A DNA stretch of 5,224 bases from Candidatus Odinarchaeota archaeon (GTDB lineage: Archaea; Asgardarchaeota; JAGGXT01): positions 1 through 5,224 of the forward strand of contig JAGGXT010000225.1 in the NCBI GenBank assembly GCA_021162905.1, given 5' to 3'. The first letter of the stretch is position 1; each line of letters opens with the position of its first letter. Both the position numbers and the translations under genes were made by a program. Positions 1 to 5,224 of this stretch are shown here, piece after piece. The notes under the pieces are model-generated. The model saw nothing but the letters and a program-made list of their open reading frames with translations. It did not search any database and was not told the DNA's origin.

Positions 1-2
1 AT

Positions 3-110
3 AATATCGTAAGCATTCTAAAAGACCATGAAACTATCAGAATCTTTGTAAAATTTAGAGAGTACGAAAATTTAAATTTATTTATTCAGCAGTTAAGTTT
101 AAGAAAATAG
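3..110 (+). CDS. C-terminal end of an unidentified protein (5' partial)
   Basis: One frame is open from the left edge to a TAG stop at 108-110, giving 35 residues that end in FIQQLSLRK. The other two + frames are closed within the first 31 bases, and the composition (alternating charged and hydrophobic residues, with IRIFVKF looking like a beta strand followed by a helix) reads like real protein. I do not recognise the family. A strand followed by a helix at the C-terminus is compatible with a small regulatory alpha/beta domain, but that is only an impression. It ends 41 bp before the preferred start of the DUF1028 gene on the same strand, so the two could be co-transcribed. A short open frame in AT-rich DNA can also arise by chance. 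Confidence 0.4.
   Translation, partial: NIVSILKDHETIRIFVKFREYENLNLFIQQLSLRK
71..80 (+). promoter_or_regulatory. Possible TATA box for the DUF1028 gene
   Basis: The A/T-only stretch TTTAAATTTA follows a purine-rich CGAAAA that could act as a BRE. A start site about 25 bases downstream would leave a leader of roughly 45-50 bases before the ATG at 152, enough for the GAGGG motif. It lies inside the partial upstream reading frame, so if that frame is real and continues in an operon, this box may be fortuitous. Confidence 0.25.
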
Positions 111-151
111 AGTTCCTTTAGTTTACTTTTATTTGCATGAGGGTTAACAGT

Positions 152-787
152 ATGGTGGGAACATTTTCAATAATCGCCTATGATAAAAGGGAAAATCTTA
201 TTGGTGTAGCAATGGCTTCTGGAAGTAAAAAAATTAAAGATGGCACATTATATGTAAGCGCTAATGTTGGTGTTATTGTCAGTCAGGGTTATACTAACGA
301 AGCCCTTGTATCTAAGGGATTTGATTTGCTAAGAGCAGAGAAAACTGCAAGAGAGGTAATGGAGTATCTATTATCCATAGACCCAGAGAAAATATATAGG
401 CAGATAGGAATAATTGATAGGTTTGGCGATATAGAAGTATTTACTGGCAAAAAAAGCTTAAAGTTTTACGGACATGTAGTGGGAGATAACTTTGCTTCCC
501 TAGGCTCTTTTATCACTTCTAAAAGAGTTATTGAAGGTATGGCTTTCATGTTTAAAAATTCTAACTTAATATTTTCAGATAGGTTAATTTTAGCTTTAGA
601 ATATGGGCATGCTCTTGGTGGAAATAGAAGAGGCTCACGCTCAGCTTTACTTATAGTAAAAAAATTTAGTTGTAGAAGAAATGAACGGGATACTGTTATT
701 AATATACAAGTAGCGGATCAAGAAGATCCTATTTTTGAACTTAAACAAGCATACTGCCGCATCAAAATGAAATCCCATAAAGAATAA
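152..787 (+). CDS. DUF1028 family protein, predicted Ntn-hydrolase fold
   Basis: The protein has 211 residues from the preferred ATG at 152. An in-frame ATG at 137 would add MRVNS, but GAGGG (139-143) lies 8 bases before 152, nothing comparable precedes 137, and DUF1028 proteins typically begin close to the TFSI strand. Family landmarks in order: TFSIIAYD (4-11), IGVAMAS (17-23), VGVIVSQGYTN (39-49), RQIGIID (83-89), FTG (97-99), GH (107-108), the helix with RLILALE (144-150), GGNRRGSRSALLIV (156-169), and a terminal segment with DPIFELKQAY (192-201). The family is assigned to the Ntn-hydrolase fold from structure, but its reaction is not established; hydrolysis of an amide bond is an inference. 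The protein is cytosolic, with no signal peptide or membrane segment. It is the short form without a C-terminal extension. It departs from the usual family pattern at several points: GGN where GGD is typical, no Cys after FTG, and SLGS where a QGN-like segment is usual. It converges with the M20 gene. Confidence 0.88.
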   Translation: MVGTFSIIAYDKRENLIGVAMASGSKKIKDGTLYVSANVGVIVSQGYTNEALVSKGFDLLRAEKTAREVMEYLLSIDPEKIYRQIGIIDRFGDIEVFTGKKSLKFYGHVVGDNFASLGSFITSKRVIEGMAFMFKNSNLIFSDRLILALEYGHALGGNRRGSRSALLIVKKFSCRRNERDTVINIQVADQEDPIFELKQAYCRIKMKSHKE

Positions 788-801
788 AAAATTACTTTTT
801 A
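786..801. terminator. Candidate bidirectional T-rich terminator between convergent genes
   Basis: Only 11 bases separate the two stop codons. On the + strand a T5 run (796-800) follows the DUF1028 stop. On the - strand a T6 run (bases 791-786) follows the M20 stop. No stem-loop is visible, which fits archaeal intrinsic termination at T-tracts rather than a bacterial hairpin terminator. Transcripts from the two sides probably overlap at their 3' ends. Confidence 0.4.
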
Positions 802-2064
802 TTGTGTAGTTAAAAAGTCAAAGGAGGAAGCAAGATAGACTTTTGTTGCTAGGACAACATCTTTAAGCTTTACTCGCTCGTTATATCCGTGTATCCCGCT
901 GCTATGGCATGGCCCATATTGGACCGTTGGAATATTCATTTTCCTGAAGTGCTTAGCATCACTTGAGGCCCAATCGACATAAAGGCCTAAGAAAGTTCCA
1001 ATATATTTCTTAATGTTAGAGATTACTATCTGCACTATTTTTTCTTGAGGAGTCGTATAATTAGGCTCATAGCCATTTACTTTGAGCACCTCAATATCAT
1101 CATTATATTCTGAGAGCATTGACATGATCTCCTGCAATATTTGATCTTTAGACACGCCAATTGGAATTCTTATGTCAAATTCTAAGATACAAGCATCTGG
1201 AACTACATTAGGTTTAATGCCACCAGATATAGTACCTATATTTACACTAAGAGATTCGATGATTTTATCGGCTTCGGGATGACCAATATCCCGCCTAGCT
1301 ATGCGCTTTGACAGCTTAATAACATCTTCTAACTCTAGTGGTGCCTTTGCACGAATTTTCTTTGGAAGCTGGTAGAATGAATTTATTACTTTACATGCTT
1401 TCACTATTGCGTTATCTCCTAGAAAAGTTGAAAAGCTAGCATGTGTTGCTTCACCCTTAACAATTAATTTTATCCAAATCCTTCCTTTTTGTCCTATATC
1501 AAGTAATTCTAATGTAGAAGGCTCGGCAACTATAGCTGCCGTAGGTTTAACGATCTCATTTTCAAGCAACCAAGAAGTACCAAATTTTCCACCAGTCTCC
1601 TCATCTGGAACCAACATTAGTGTTAATGTTCCATTTAGGAGATCTTCTATTTCTGAAAGCAATATCGTTGCAAATATGATTCCAGCTAGACCTCCTTTCA
1701 TGTCACTTGCTCCACGACCAAATAAGTATCCATCTTTTATTACACCTGCATAAGGAGGAATTTTCCACTTTCTCAAATCACCAGCTGGAACCACATCCAT
1801 ATGACCATTTAAAACTAAATTCTTTTGACTGTTTGATTTACCTAACTCGCATATTAAGCTTATTTTACCCCTTTGCGGTTCAAATTTTTTACACGATAGG
1901 CCATTATCTTTCATAAAATCGTCGATAAATCCAGCGATATCGCTCATATCTCCAGGAGGATTCTCACTTGGGATTTTAACTAATTCAGTTAATAATCCGA
2001 TTATTTCATCTTCTCGTGCACTGACATTTCTGATTAGATGTTCTTTCAACTCAAGTATTTTCAC
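799..2064 (-). CDS. M20 family metallo-hydrolase (ArgE/DapE-type deacylase or peptidase)
   Basis: The preferred product is 421 residues from a GTG at 2064. The frame extends to a GTG at 2100 with an ATG at 2088, but GGGGGT (2076-2071) sits 6 bases before 2064, and the resulting start MKILELKEH matches the usual M20 N-terminus. Motifs follow the co-catalytic zinc hydrolase pattern: GHMDVVP with zinc ligand H88 and D90; GRGASDMKGG with bridging D121; PDEETGG with general base E155 and zinc ligand E156; AEPS with ligand E181; and HSSGIHGYNE with ligand H392. The inserted dimerisation domain spans about 194-299 and includes ATHAS (H208). All expected catalytic residues are present, so the enzyme should be active in the cytosol on an N-acyl or peptide amide. 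Candidates include N-acetylornithine or N-acetyllysine deacetylase, succinyl-diaminopimelate desuccinylase, or a dipeptidase. Motifs cannot separate these, and no arginine, lysine or DAP genes lie nearby. It is divergent from the mannosidase gene and convergent with the DUF1028 gene. Confidence 0.92.
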   Translation of the reverse strand: MKILELKEHLIRNVSAREDEIIGLLTELVKIPSENPPGDMSDIAGFIDDFMKDNGLSCKKFEPQRGKISLICELGKSNSQKNLVLNGHMDVVPAGDLRKWKIPPYAGVIKDGYLFGRGASDMKGGLAGIIFATILLSEIEDLLNGTLTLMLVPDEETGGKFGTSWLLENEIVKPTAAIVAEPSTLELLDIGQKGRIWIKLIVKGEATHASFSTFLGDNAIVKACKVINSFYQLPKKIRAKAPLELEDVIKLSKRIARRDIGHPEADKIIESLSVNIGTISGGIKPNVVPDACILEFDIRIPIGVSKDQILQEIMSMLSEYNDDIEVLKVNGYEPNYTTPQEKIVQIVISNIKKYIGTFLGLYVDWASSDAKHFRKMNIPTVQYGPCHSSGIHGYNERVKLKDVVLATKVYLASSFDFLTTQ

Positions 2065-2070
2065 GAAATA

Positions 2071-2076
2071 ACCCCC
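2071..2076 (-). promoter_or_regulatory. Ribosome binding site that sets the M20 start
   Basis: Read on the - strand, GGGGGT ends 6 bases before the GTG at 2064. It pairs with the anti-SD core with one G-U wobble in place of the A of GGAGGT. No comparable motif precedes the upstream in-frame starts at 2100 or 2088, so this motif decides the start choice. Confidence 0.55.
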
Positions 2077-2134
2077 AAGTGTATTCATGAAACTAAGCAC
2101 ACATACCCATTATCCAACTTGGATGATACTAATG

Positions 2135-2143
2135 CTATTATAG
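2135..2143 (-). promoter_or_regulatory. Possible TATA box for the M20 gene
   Basis: On the - strand this reads CTATAATAG, preceded by purine-containing AAGGCT. A start site about 25 bases downstream would give a leader of roughly 50 bases before the GTG at 2064. The region is AT-rich throughout and several other A/T runs could serve, so the assignment is weak. Confidence 0.25.
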
Positions 2144-2206
2144 AGCCTTATTTGAATTTTACTATAATAATTATAGAGAAATGAATTATTTTTTATTAGA
2201 GCCTTA
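2141..2206 (+). repeat. Direct repeat TAGAGCCTTA flanking the divergent control region
   Basis: The 10-mer TAGAGCCTTA occurs exactly at 2141-2150 and 2197-2206, 56 bases apart, each followed by a T/A-rich stretch (TTTGAA and ATTTAA). A shorter match, TAGAG, occurs between them at 2174-2178. The coordinates given cover both copies and the interval. They could be activator or repressor sites, or duplicated promoter elements. Confidence 0.45.
2157..2181. promoter_or_regulatory. Candidate operator: 25-bp dyad in the divergent intergenic region
   Basis: The core is CTATAAT-A-ATTATAG (2162-2176), a perfect 7-base inverted repeat around a single central A at 2169. The symmetry extends outwards as TTT...AAA after two mismatched pairs, so 10 of 12 positions per arm match. 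It lies close to the midpoint of the two TAGAGCCTTA copies and between the candidate promoters of the M20 and mannosidase genes, as expected for a dimeric regulator of both. AT-rich sequence generates such dyads by chance fairly often. Confidence 0.35.
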
Positions 2207-2215
2207 ATTTAATAA
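2204..2215 (+). promoter_or_regulatory. Possible TATA box for the alpha-mannosidase gene
   Basis: TTAATTTAATAA follows AGAGCC, which could act as a BRE. A start site about 25 bases downstream (near 2236-2240) would leave a leader of about 35 bases before the ATG at 2274. The second TAGAGCCTTA repeat overlaps the upstream edge of this box. Confidence 0.35.
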
Positions 2216-2263
2216 TAAGAATTATTAGCATGCAGTTCTAATTTTCAGCATATAGATGATAAA

Positions 2264-2268
2264 AGGTG
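2264..2268 (+). promoter_or_regulatory. Ribosome binding site that sets the mannosidase start
   Basis: AGGTG lies 5 bases before the ATG at 2274 and matches the GGAGGTGATC consensus core. The upstream in-frame ATG at 2256 has no such motif before it, so 2274 is preferred. Confidence 0.6.
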
Positions 2269-2273
2269 TTTTT

Positions 2274-4829
2274 ATGACAAAAAAGAAAGTATTTCTAGTT
2301 CCGCACTTTCATTATGACACAGATTGGGTTATGATGGAAGAAGAATATGCAAAAATTGCAGCAGATAACATAAAGAGAGCCCTAGAAATTATGAGGAAAG
2401 ACGAGAACTTCAAATACATATTAGATCAGCAAGTATTATTAGACCATTTTAGATTGATATATCCTACGCTCTGGGATGAGCTCGTGCAAAGAATAAAAGA
2501 AGGGAGAATAGAACTTGTTTGTGGCATGTATGTAATGCCAGATAGTTTAATACCAGGTCCAGAATCTGAAATTCGACAGATACTCCATGGAAAGATCTTT
2601 ATGAGAGAAGAATTTGGCATAGATCCTAAAGTCGGTTGGATGATTGATCCATTTGGGCATCACGCCCAAACACCCCAGATTTGGAGAAAAGCAGGTTTTA
2701 AATACTATGCCTTTAAGAGGGGATATTGTGGCGAGCCACTATCCGATTTTATTTGGGTAGGCCTTGATGGCTCAAAGATCTTAACTCATTACTTTATGTT
2801 TGGATACGAGAATGCAGCAAATATACCTGAAGATATTGAAAGTGGTGCAGCAAAACTACTTGACCTTTGTAAAAGGGAAATACCTTACTCAACGAAAGAG
2901 AATATTCTGCTTCTTAACGGATCCGACTTTACCCCTCCAAATCCAAATATAGTAAAGATCGTTGAAAAAGTAAATTCAATGACCCAAAATTTTGAGGTTA
3001 AAGTTGCAACACCATGTGAGTACTTTGAAGAAATAGAGAAGCATAAAGCTGAATTGAAGGAAATACATGGTGAGATGATTTATGGGAGATATCATCCAGT
3101 TTTACCTGGTTGTTACAGCAGTCGTATGCATGTTAAGCAAAGATTTAGAGAATTAGAATTTTATTTAAGTGATGTAGAGAAGTTAGCAAGCTTTGCATGG
3201 CTACTAGGTCTGGAATACCCTCAATCTCAGTTAGAAATAGCATGGAAATTTTTACTTCATAATGCATTCCATGATATTATTTGCGGCTGCGGTATAGATG
3301 AAATATATGAAGATGCTGAAATGAGGTTTGATGAGTGTGAGACAATAGCTACAGACGTAGCTAATGATATATTAAGGTTTCTAGCCACTCAAATAGATAC
3401 GGAAGGAGATGGCATACCATTCGTAGTATTTAACACACTTCCTTATAAGAGAAGTGAAATTGCGCTAGCATATTTAGATGTTAGCGAACTTAAATCCAGA
3501 GGTATTAAAATAGTAACGCACGATAGAAAAGATGTCTTGTTCGAAGTCATTGATGCTGAGTATGATGAAAATAATTTACTCACTCATGTTGCAGTGCTTC
3601 TGCTTGCTGAAGATCTTCCACCAAATGGATACAAAGTTTATTTTGCGGTACCATCGGATGAGTTAATAATGGCAGAGGAAAGTGATGAGACAGAGATTGA
3701 AAATGAGTACTTTAGAATATCCTTTGATCCAGAGATCGGTATATTAGACGAAATTTACGACAAAATTAATGATGTTGAAATATTAGATGGCCCAGGTAAC
3801 GACCTTGAGATATCTACAGACATTGGAGATCTTTACTATGAAAGAGAACCAGAAGGCGGATTTAAAACTACACTGGCAATGTTTAAAGTTGCATCAGAGT
3901 ATGCCAAACAAGTGCTTAAGATGAACATTCTTCAAACAACTGGTTATATTATGAAATCTCCTCTTCGTTCAACGATTCATATTTCTGGTTTAGCAAAATG
4001 GAGAGATACTCATCTTATCTCATGGTATTCTAGGATCACACTGTATAGGAAAATTCCGCGGATAGATTTTGAGATTGACATGGACTTTAATTATCCACAT
4101 ACAATAATTCGTGCAGTTTTTCCAGTATCCATAAGTTCTGATAAATTCTATTCCGAAATACCAGCTGGGGTAATAGAACGTCCCTTGAAAGTTAAGGATA
4201 CAGAAAATTGGCGAGAACCCCATCAAGGAGCTTGGCCTGTACAGAATTGGATGGACTACACTGACGGTAAATATGGTGTTACTTTGATAAATATGGGACT
4301 CCCAGAGCATAGAATTGATGAGAATGCAATTAAAATTACCTTATTAAGAAGTGTAGACTTGGTGTCATGGGGTGATGCTGGACCGCGTATCTATGCACCA
4401 GATGCATTAATGCTAGGTGAACACTATTTTGATTATGCTCTCTATCCACATAAGGGAACATGGAAAGACGCTAAGAGCCATATACAAGCATATTCTCATA
4501 ATATAAAGCCCATAACATTGCAAACAACACGACATAAAGGAATTTTACCTAAAGAGTTTAGTTTCATTGAATTTAATGATGATGGAATAGTTGTTATGAC
4601 AATTAAAAAAGGAGAGCTTGATGACACGCTTGTAATTCGTTTCTTCGAAACCTTAGGCGAAGAAAGGTTCGTTGAGATAAAAATAAATAACGTAGAACTT
4701 GAGGATGCTCAAATTACGAACCTCTTAGAAGAGCCACTTGAATCGCTAGAGATAATCGAAGGAAACAAGGTCAGAATAAAAACTAAGCCTTTCGAAATAG
4801 TTACTGTAAAATTTAAAATTGCTTACTAA
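2274..4829 (+). CDS. Glycoside hydrolase family 38 alpha-mannosidase
   Basis: The preferred product is 851 residues; an in-frame ATG at 2256 would add six. It should hydrolyse alpha-mannosides with retention, using one bound divalent metal. The N-terminal catalytic domain starts at once with VPHFHYDTDW (9-18), where H13 and D15 correspond to zinc ligands of family 38. GWMIDPFGHH (121-130) carries D125, both metal ligand and catalytic nucleophile by family analogy. LLLNGSDFTPP (212-222) is a conserved active-site segment. The three-helix region ends in HNAFHDIICGCGIDEIY (329-345), where H333 matches the fourth metal ligand. The beta-rich domains from about 380 to 851 contain YSRITLYRKIPRIDFEID (585-602) and end in IKTKPFEIVTVKF, a typical family finish. 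Length is near that of bacterial cytosolic members such as MngB. There is no signal peptide or membrane segment, so it acts in the cytosol, on imported oligosaccharides, glycan turnover products or possibly mannosylglycerate. The substrate is not determined by these motifs. The gene is probably monocistronic, followed by a T-tract. Confidence 0.95.
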   Translation: MTKKKVFLVPHFHYDTDWVMMEEEYAKIAADNIKRALEIMRKDENFKYILDQQVLLDHFRLIYPTLWDELVQRIKEGRIELVCGMYVMPDSLIPGPESEIRQILHGKIFMREEFGIDPKVGWMIDPFGHHAQTPQIWRKAGFKYYAFKRGYCGEPLSDFIWVGLDGSKILTHYFMFGYENAANIPEDIESGAAKLLDLCKREIPYSTKENILLLNGSDFTPPNPNIVKIVEKVNSMTQNFEVKVATPCEYFEEIEKHKAELKEIHGEMIYGRYHPVLPGCYSSRMHVKQRFRELEFYLSDVEKLASFAWLLGLEYPQSQLEIAWKFLLHNAFHDIICGCGIDEIYEDAEMRFDECETIATDVANDILRFLATQIDTEGDGIPFVVFNTLPYKRSEIALAYLDVSELKSRGIKIVTHDRKDVLFEVIDAEYDENNLLTHVAVLLLAEDLPPNGYKVYFAVPSDELIMAEESDETEIENEYFRISFDPEIGILDEIYDKINDVEILDGPGNDLEISTDIGDLYYEREPEGGFKTTLAMFKVASEYAKQVLKMNILQTTGYIMKSPLRSTIHISGLAKWRDTHLISWYSRITLYRKIPRIDFEIDMDFNYPHTIIRAVFPVSISSDKFYSEIPAGVIERPLKVKDTENWREPHQGAWPVQNWMDYTDGKYGVTLINMGLPEHRIDENAIKITLLRSVDLVSWGDAGPRIYAPDALMLGEHYFDYALYPHKGTWKDAKSHIQAYSHNIKPITLQTTRHKGILPKEFSFIEFNDDGIVVMTIKKGELDDTLVIRFFETLGEERFVEIKINNVELEDAQITNLLEEPLESLEIIEGNKVRIKTKPFEIVTVKFKIAY

Positions 4830-4836
4830 AAATTAA

Positions 4837-4845
4837 TTTTCTTTT
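4837..4845 (+). terminator. T-rich terminator after the mannosidase gene
   Basis: TTTTCTTTT begins 7 bases after the TAA stop, without a stem-loop. This resembles archaeal intrinsic termination and, with a separate TATA-like box downstream, suggests that the next gene has its own transcript. Confidence 0.4.
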
Positions 4846-4862
4846 ATGTAGACACTAATGAA

Positions 4863-4878
4863 AAATATTAAATAAATA
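4863..4878 (+). promoter_or_regulatory. Possible TATA box for the UPF0016-type gene
   Basis: An A/T-only stretch, AATATTAAATAAATAA, follows purine-rich TGAAA. A start site about 25 bases beyond it would give a leader of roughly 35 bases before the ATG at 4936. The rest of the interval from 4830 to 4935 holds no reading frame I would support. Confidence 0.3.
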
Positions 4879-4926
4879 ACATACTTGTACTTACCTGGAG
4901 TCATTGTTTTAGCCTATAGTTCATCT

Positions 4927-4932
4927 GGTGAT
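4927..4932 (+). promoter_or_regulatory. Ribosome binding site of the UPF0016-type gene
   Basis: GGTGAT matches the 3' part of the GGAGGTGATC consensus and lies 3 bases before the ATG at 4936. The frame is open upstream to 4876, with only a TTG at 4885 as an alternative start, so this site supports the ATG. Confidence 0.5.
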
Positions 4933-4935
4933 TAT

Positions 4936-5224
4936 ATGATCCAAGACTTTATTACAGCGTTCACGCTAATATTCTTTGCAGAACTGCTCGATAAAACGCA
5001 ACTTGTAGTCATATCTCTATCAGCTAAGTATTCAAAAATAAGAGTCTTCATTGCATCATCATTAGCATTAATATTGATGACAATCATTAGTGCTATCATA
5101 GGGCAAATAATTCAATATTATATTCCAATATCCATTTTAAAAGTCGTATCAGGGATTGTATTTATTGCATTTGGAGTCTTTCTACTTAAGCCTAAGAAGA
5201 AACATGAAAAAGAAAAAGAAGTTA
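4936..5224 (+). CDS. UPF0016/GDT1/TMEM165-type membrane transporter (3' partial)
   Basis: Ninety-six residues are visible and the frame is still open at the right edge. Three hydrophobic helices can be seen: about 5-27, 36-58 and 63-84. The last is followed by a Lys/Glu-rich tail (KPKKKHEKEKE, 85-95). The first helix carries FAELLDKTQL (14-23), which matches the E-x-G-D-K-[TS] signature of the UPF0016 family except that Leu18 replaces the usual Gly; E16, D19, K20 and T21 are kept. The family includes eukaryotic TMEM165/Gdt1 and bacterial MneA-type proteins, which move Mn2+ and/or Ca2+ across membranes, usually in exchange for protons. Prokaryotic members occur as one three-helix unit that pairs, or as two such units in tandem. 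The charged tail here could be the end of a single-unit protein or the linker to a second unit beyond the window. The substrate is inferred from the family only. Confidence 0.78.
   Translation, partial: MIQDFITAFTLIFFAELLDKTQLVVISLSAKYSKIRVFIASSLALILMTIISAIIGQIIQYYIPISILKVVSGIVFIAFGVFLLKPKKKHEKEKEV

Noticed and set aside
1707..1916. A 69-codon open frame on the + strand
   Set aside because: It lies wholly inside the well-supported M20 gene on the opposite strand; the translation shows no family features and no ribosome binding site was seen.
2211..2226. Inverted repeat AATAAT-AAGA-ATTATT as a hairpin or terminator
   Set aside because: All six stem pairs are A-T, the stem would be unstable, and it lies upstream of a gene. 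It is retained only as part of the control-region finding.
2426..2620. A 64-codon open frame on the - strand
   Set aside because: It is antisense to the conserved catalytic domain of the mannosidase, with no recognisable motif.
4020..4310. A 96-codon open frame on the - strand
   Set aside because: It is antisense to the C-terminal beta domain of the mannosidase. The composition (many Tyr, Ile and Cys residues, no motif) fits a shadow frame.
4885..4935. An N-terminal extension of the UPF0016-type protein from a TTG, giving a hydrophobic stretch LPGVIVLAY like a signal peptide
   Set aside because: GGTGAT sits immediately before the ATG at 4936, the ATG start places the first helix as in other family members, and the upstream frame overlaps the likely leader.
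1..5224. CRISPR array, insertion sequence, tRNA or rRNA
   Set aside because: I found no regularly spaced repeats, transposase reading frame with terminal repeats, cloverleaf or rRNA-like sequence on either strand.

Overview
The window looks like ordinary chromosomal DNA from an archaeon, probably a thermophilic, AT-rich one. The basis is heavy use of ATA (Ile) and AGA/AGG (Arg) codons, Shine-Dalgarno-like GGTG/GAGG/GGGGGT motifs 3-9 bases before the better starts, TATA-like boxes rather than bacterial -35/-10 pairs, T-rich gene ends without stem-loops, and four protein families common in archaea. A low-GC bacterium cannot be excluded from sequence alone, and no rRNA or tRNA is present to fix the taxonomy.

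Layout from left to right: (1) the last 35 codons of an unidentified + strand gene running in from the left edge; (2) a + strand DUF1028 (predicted Ntn-hydrolase-fold) gene, best started at 152; (3) a convergent - strand M20 (ArgE/DapE-type) metallo-hydrolase, ending only 11 bp from gene 2 and best started at a GTG at 2064; (4) a divergent AT-rich intergenic region of about 0.2 kb with a near-central dyad and a repeated 10-mer; (5) a + strand family 38 alpha-mannosidase of 851 residues, best started at 2274; (6) a T-tract and a short leader; (7) the start of a + strand UPF0016/GDT1/TMEM165-type membrane protein that runs off the right edge.

Together genes 2, 3 and 5 suggest intracellular breakdown of amide/peptide and mannoside compounds. 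The M20 enzyme and the mannosidase share one divergent control region and may be co-regulated, but they are not one transcript. Nothing shows that they act on the same molecule. The last gene is a candidate divalent-cation (Mn/Ca) transporter or exchanger; Mn supply to metal-using enzymes is a possible but unproven link.

I see no mobile element, CRISPR array, RNA gene or clear new system. The points most worth checking are a Gly-to-Leu change inside the signature motif of the UPF0016 protein, the symmetric elements between the M20 and mannosidase genes, and the divergent active-region residues of the DUF1028 protein.
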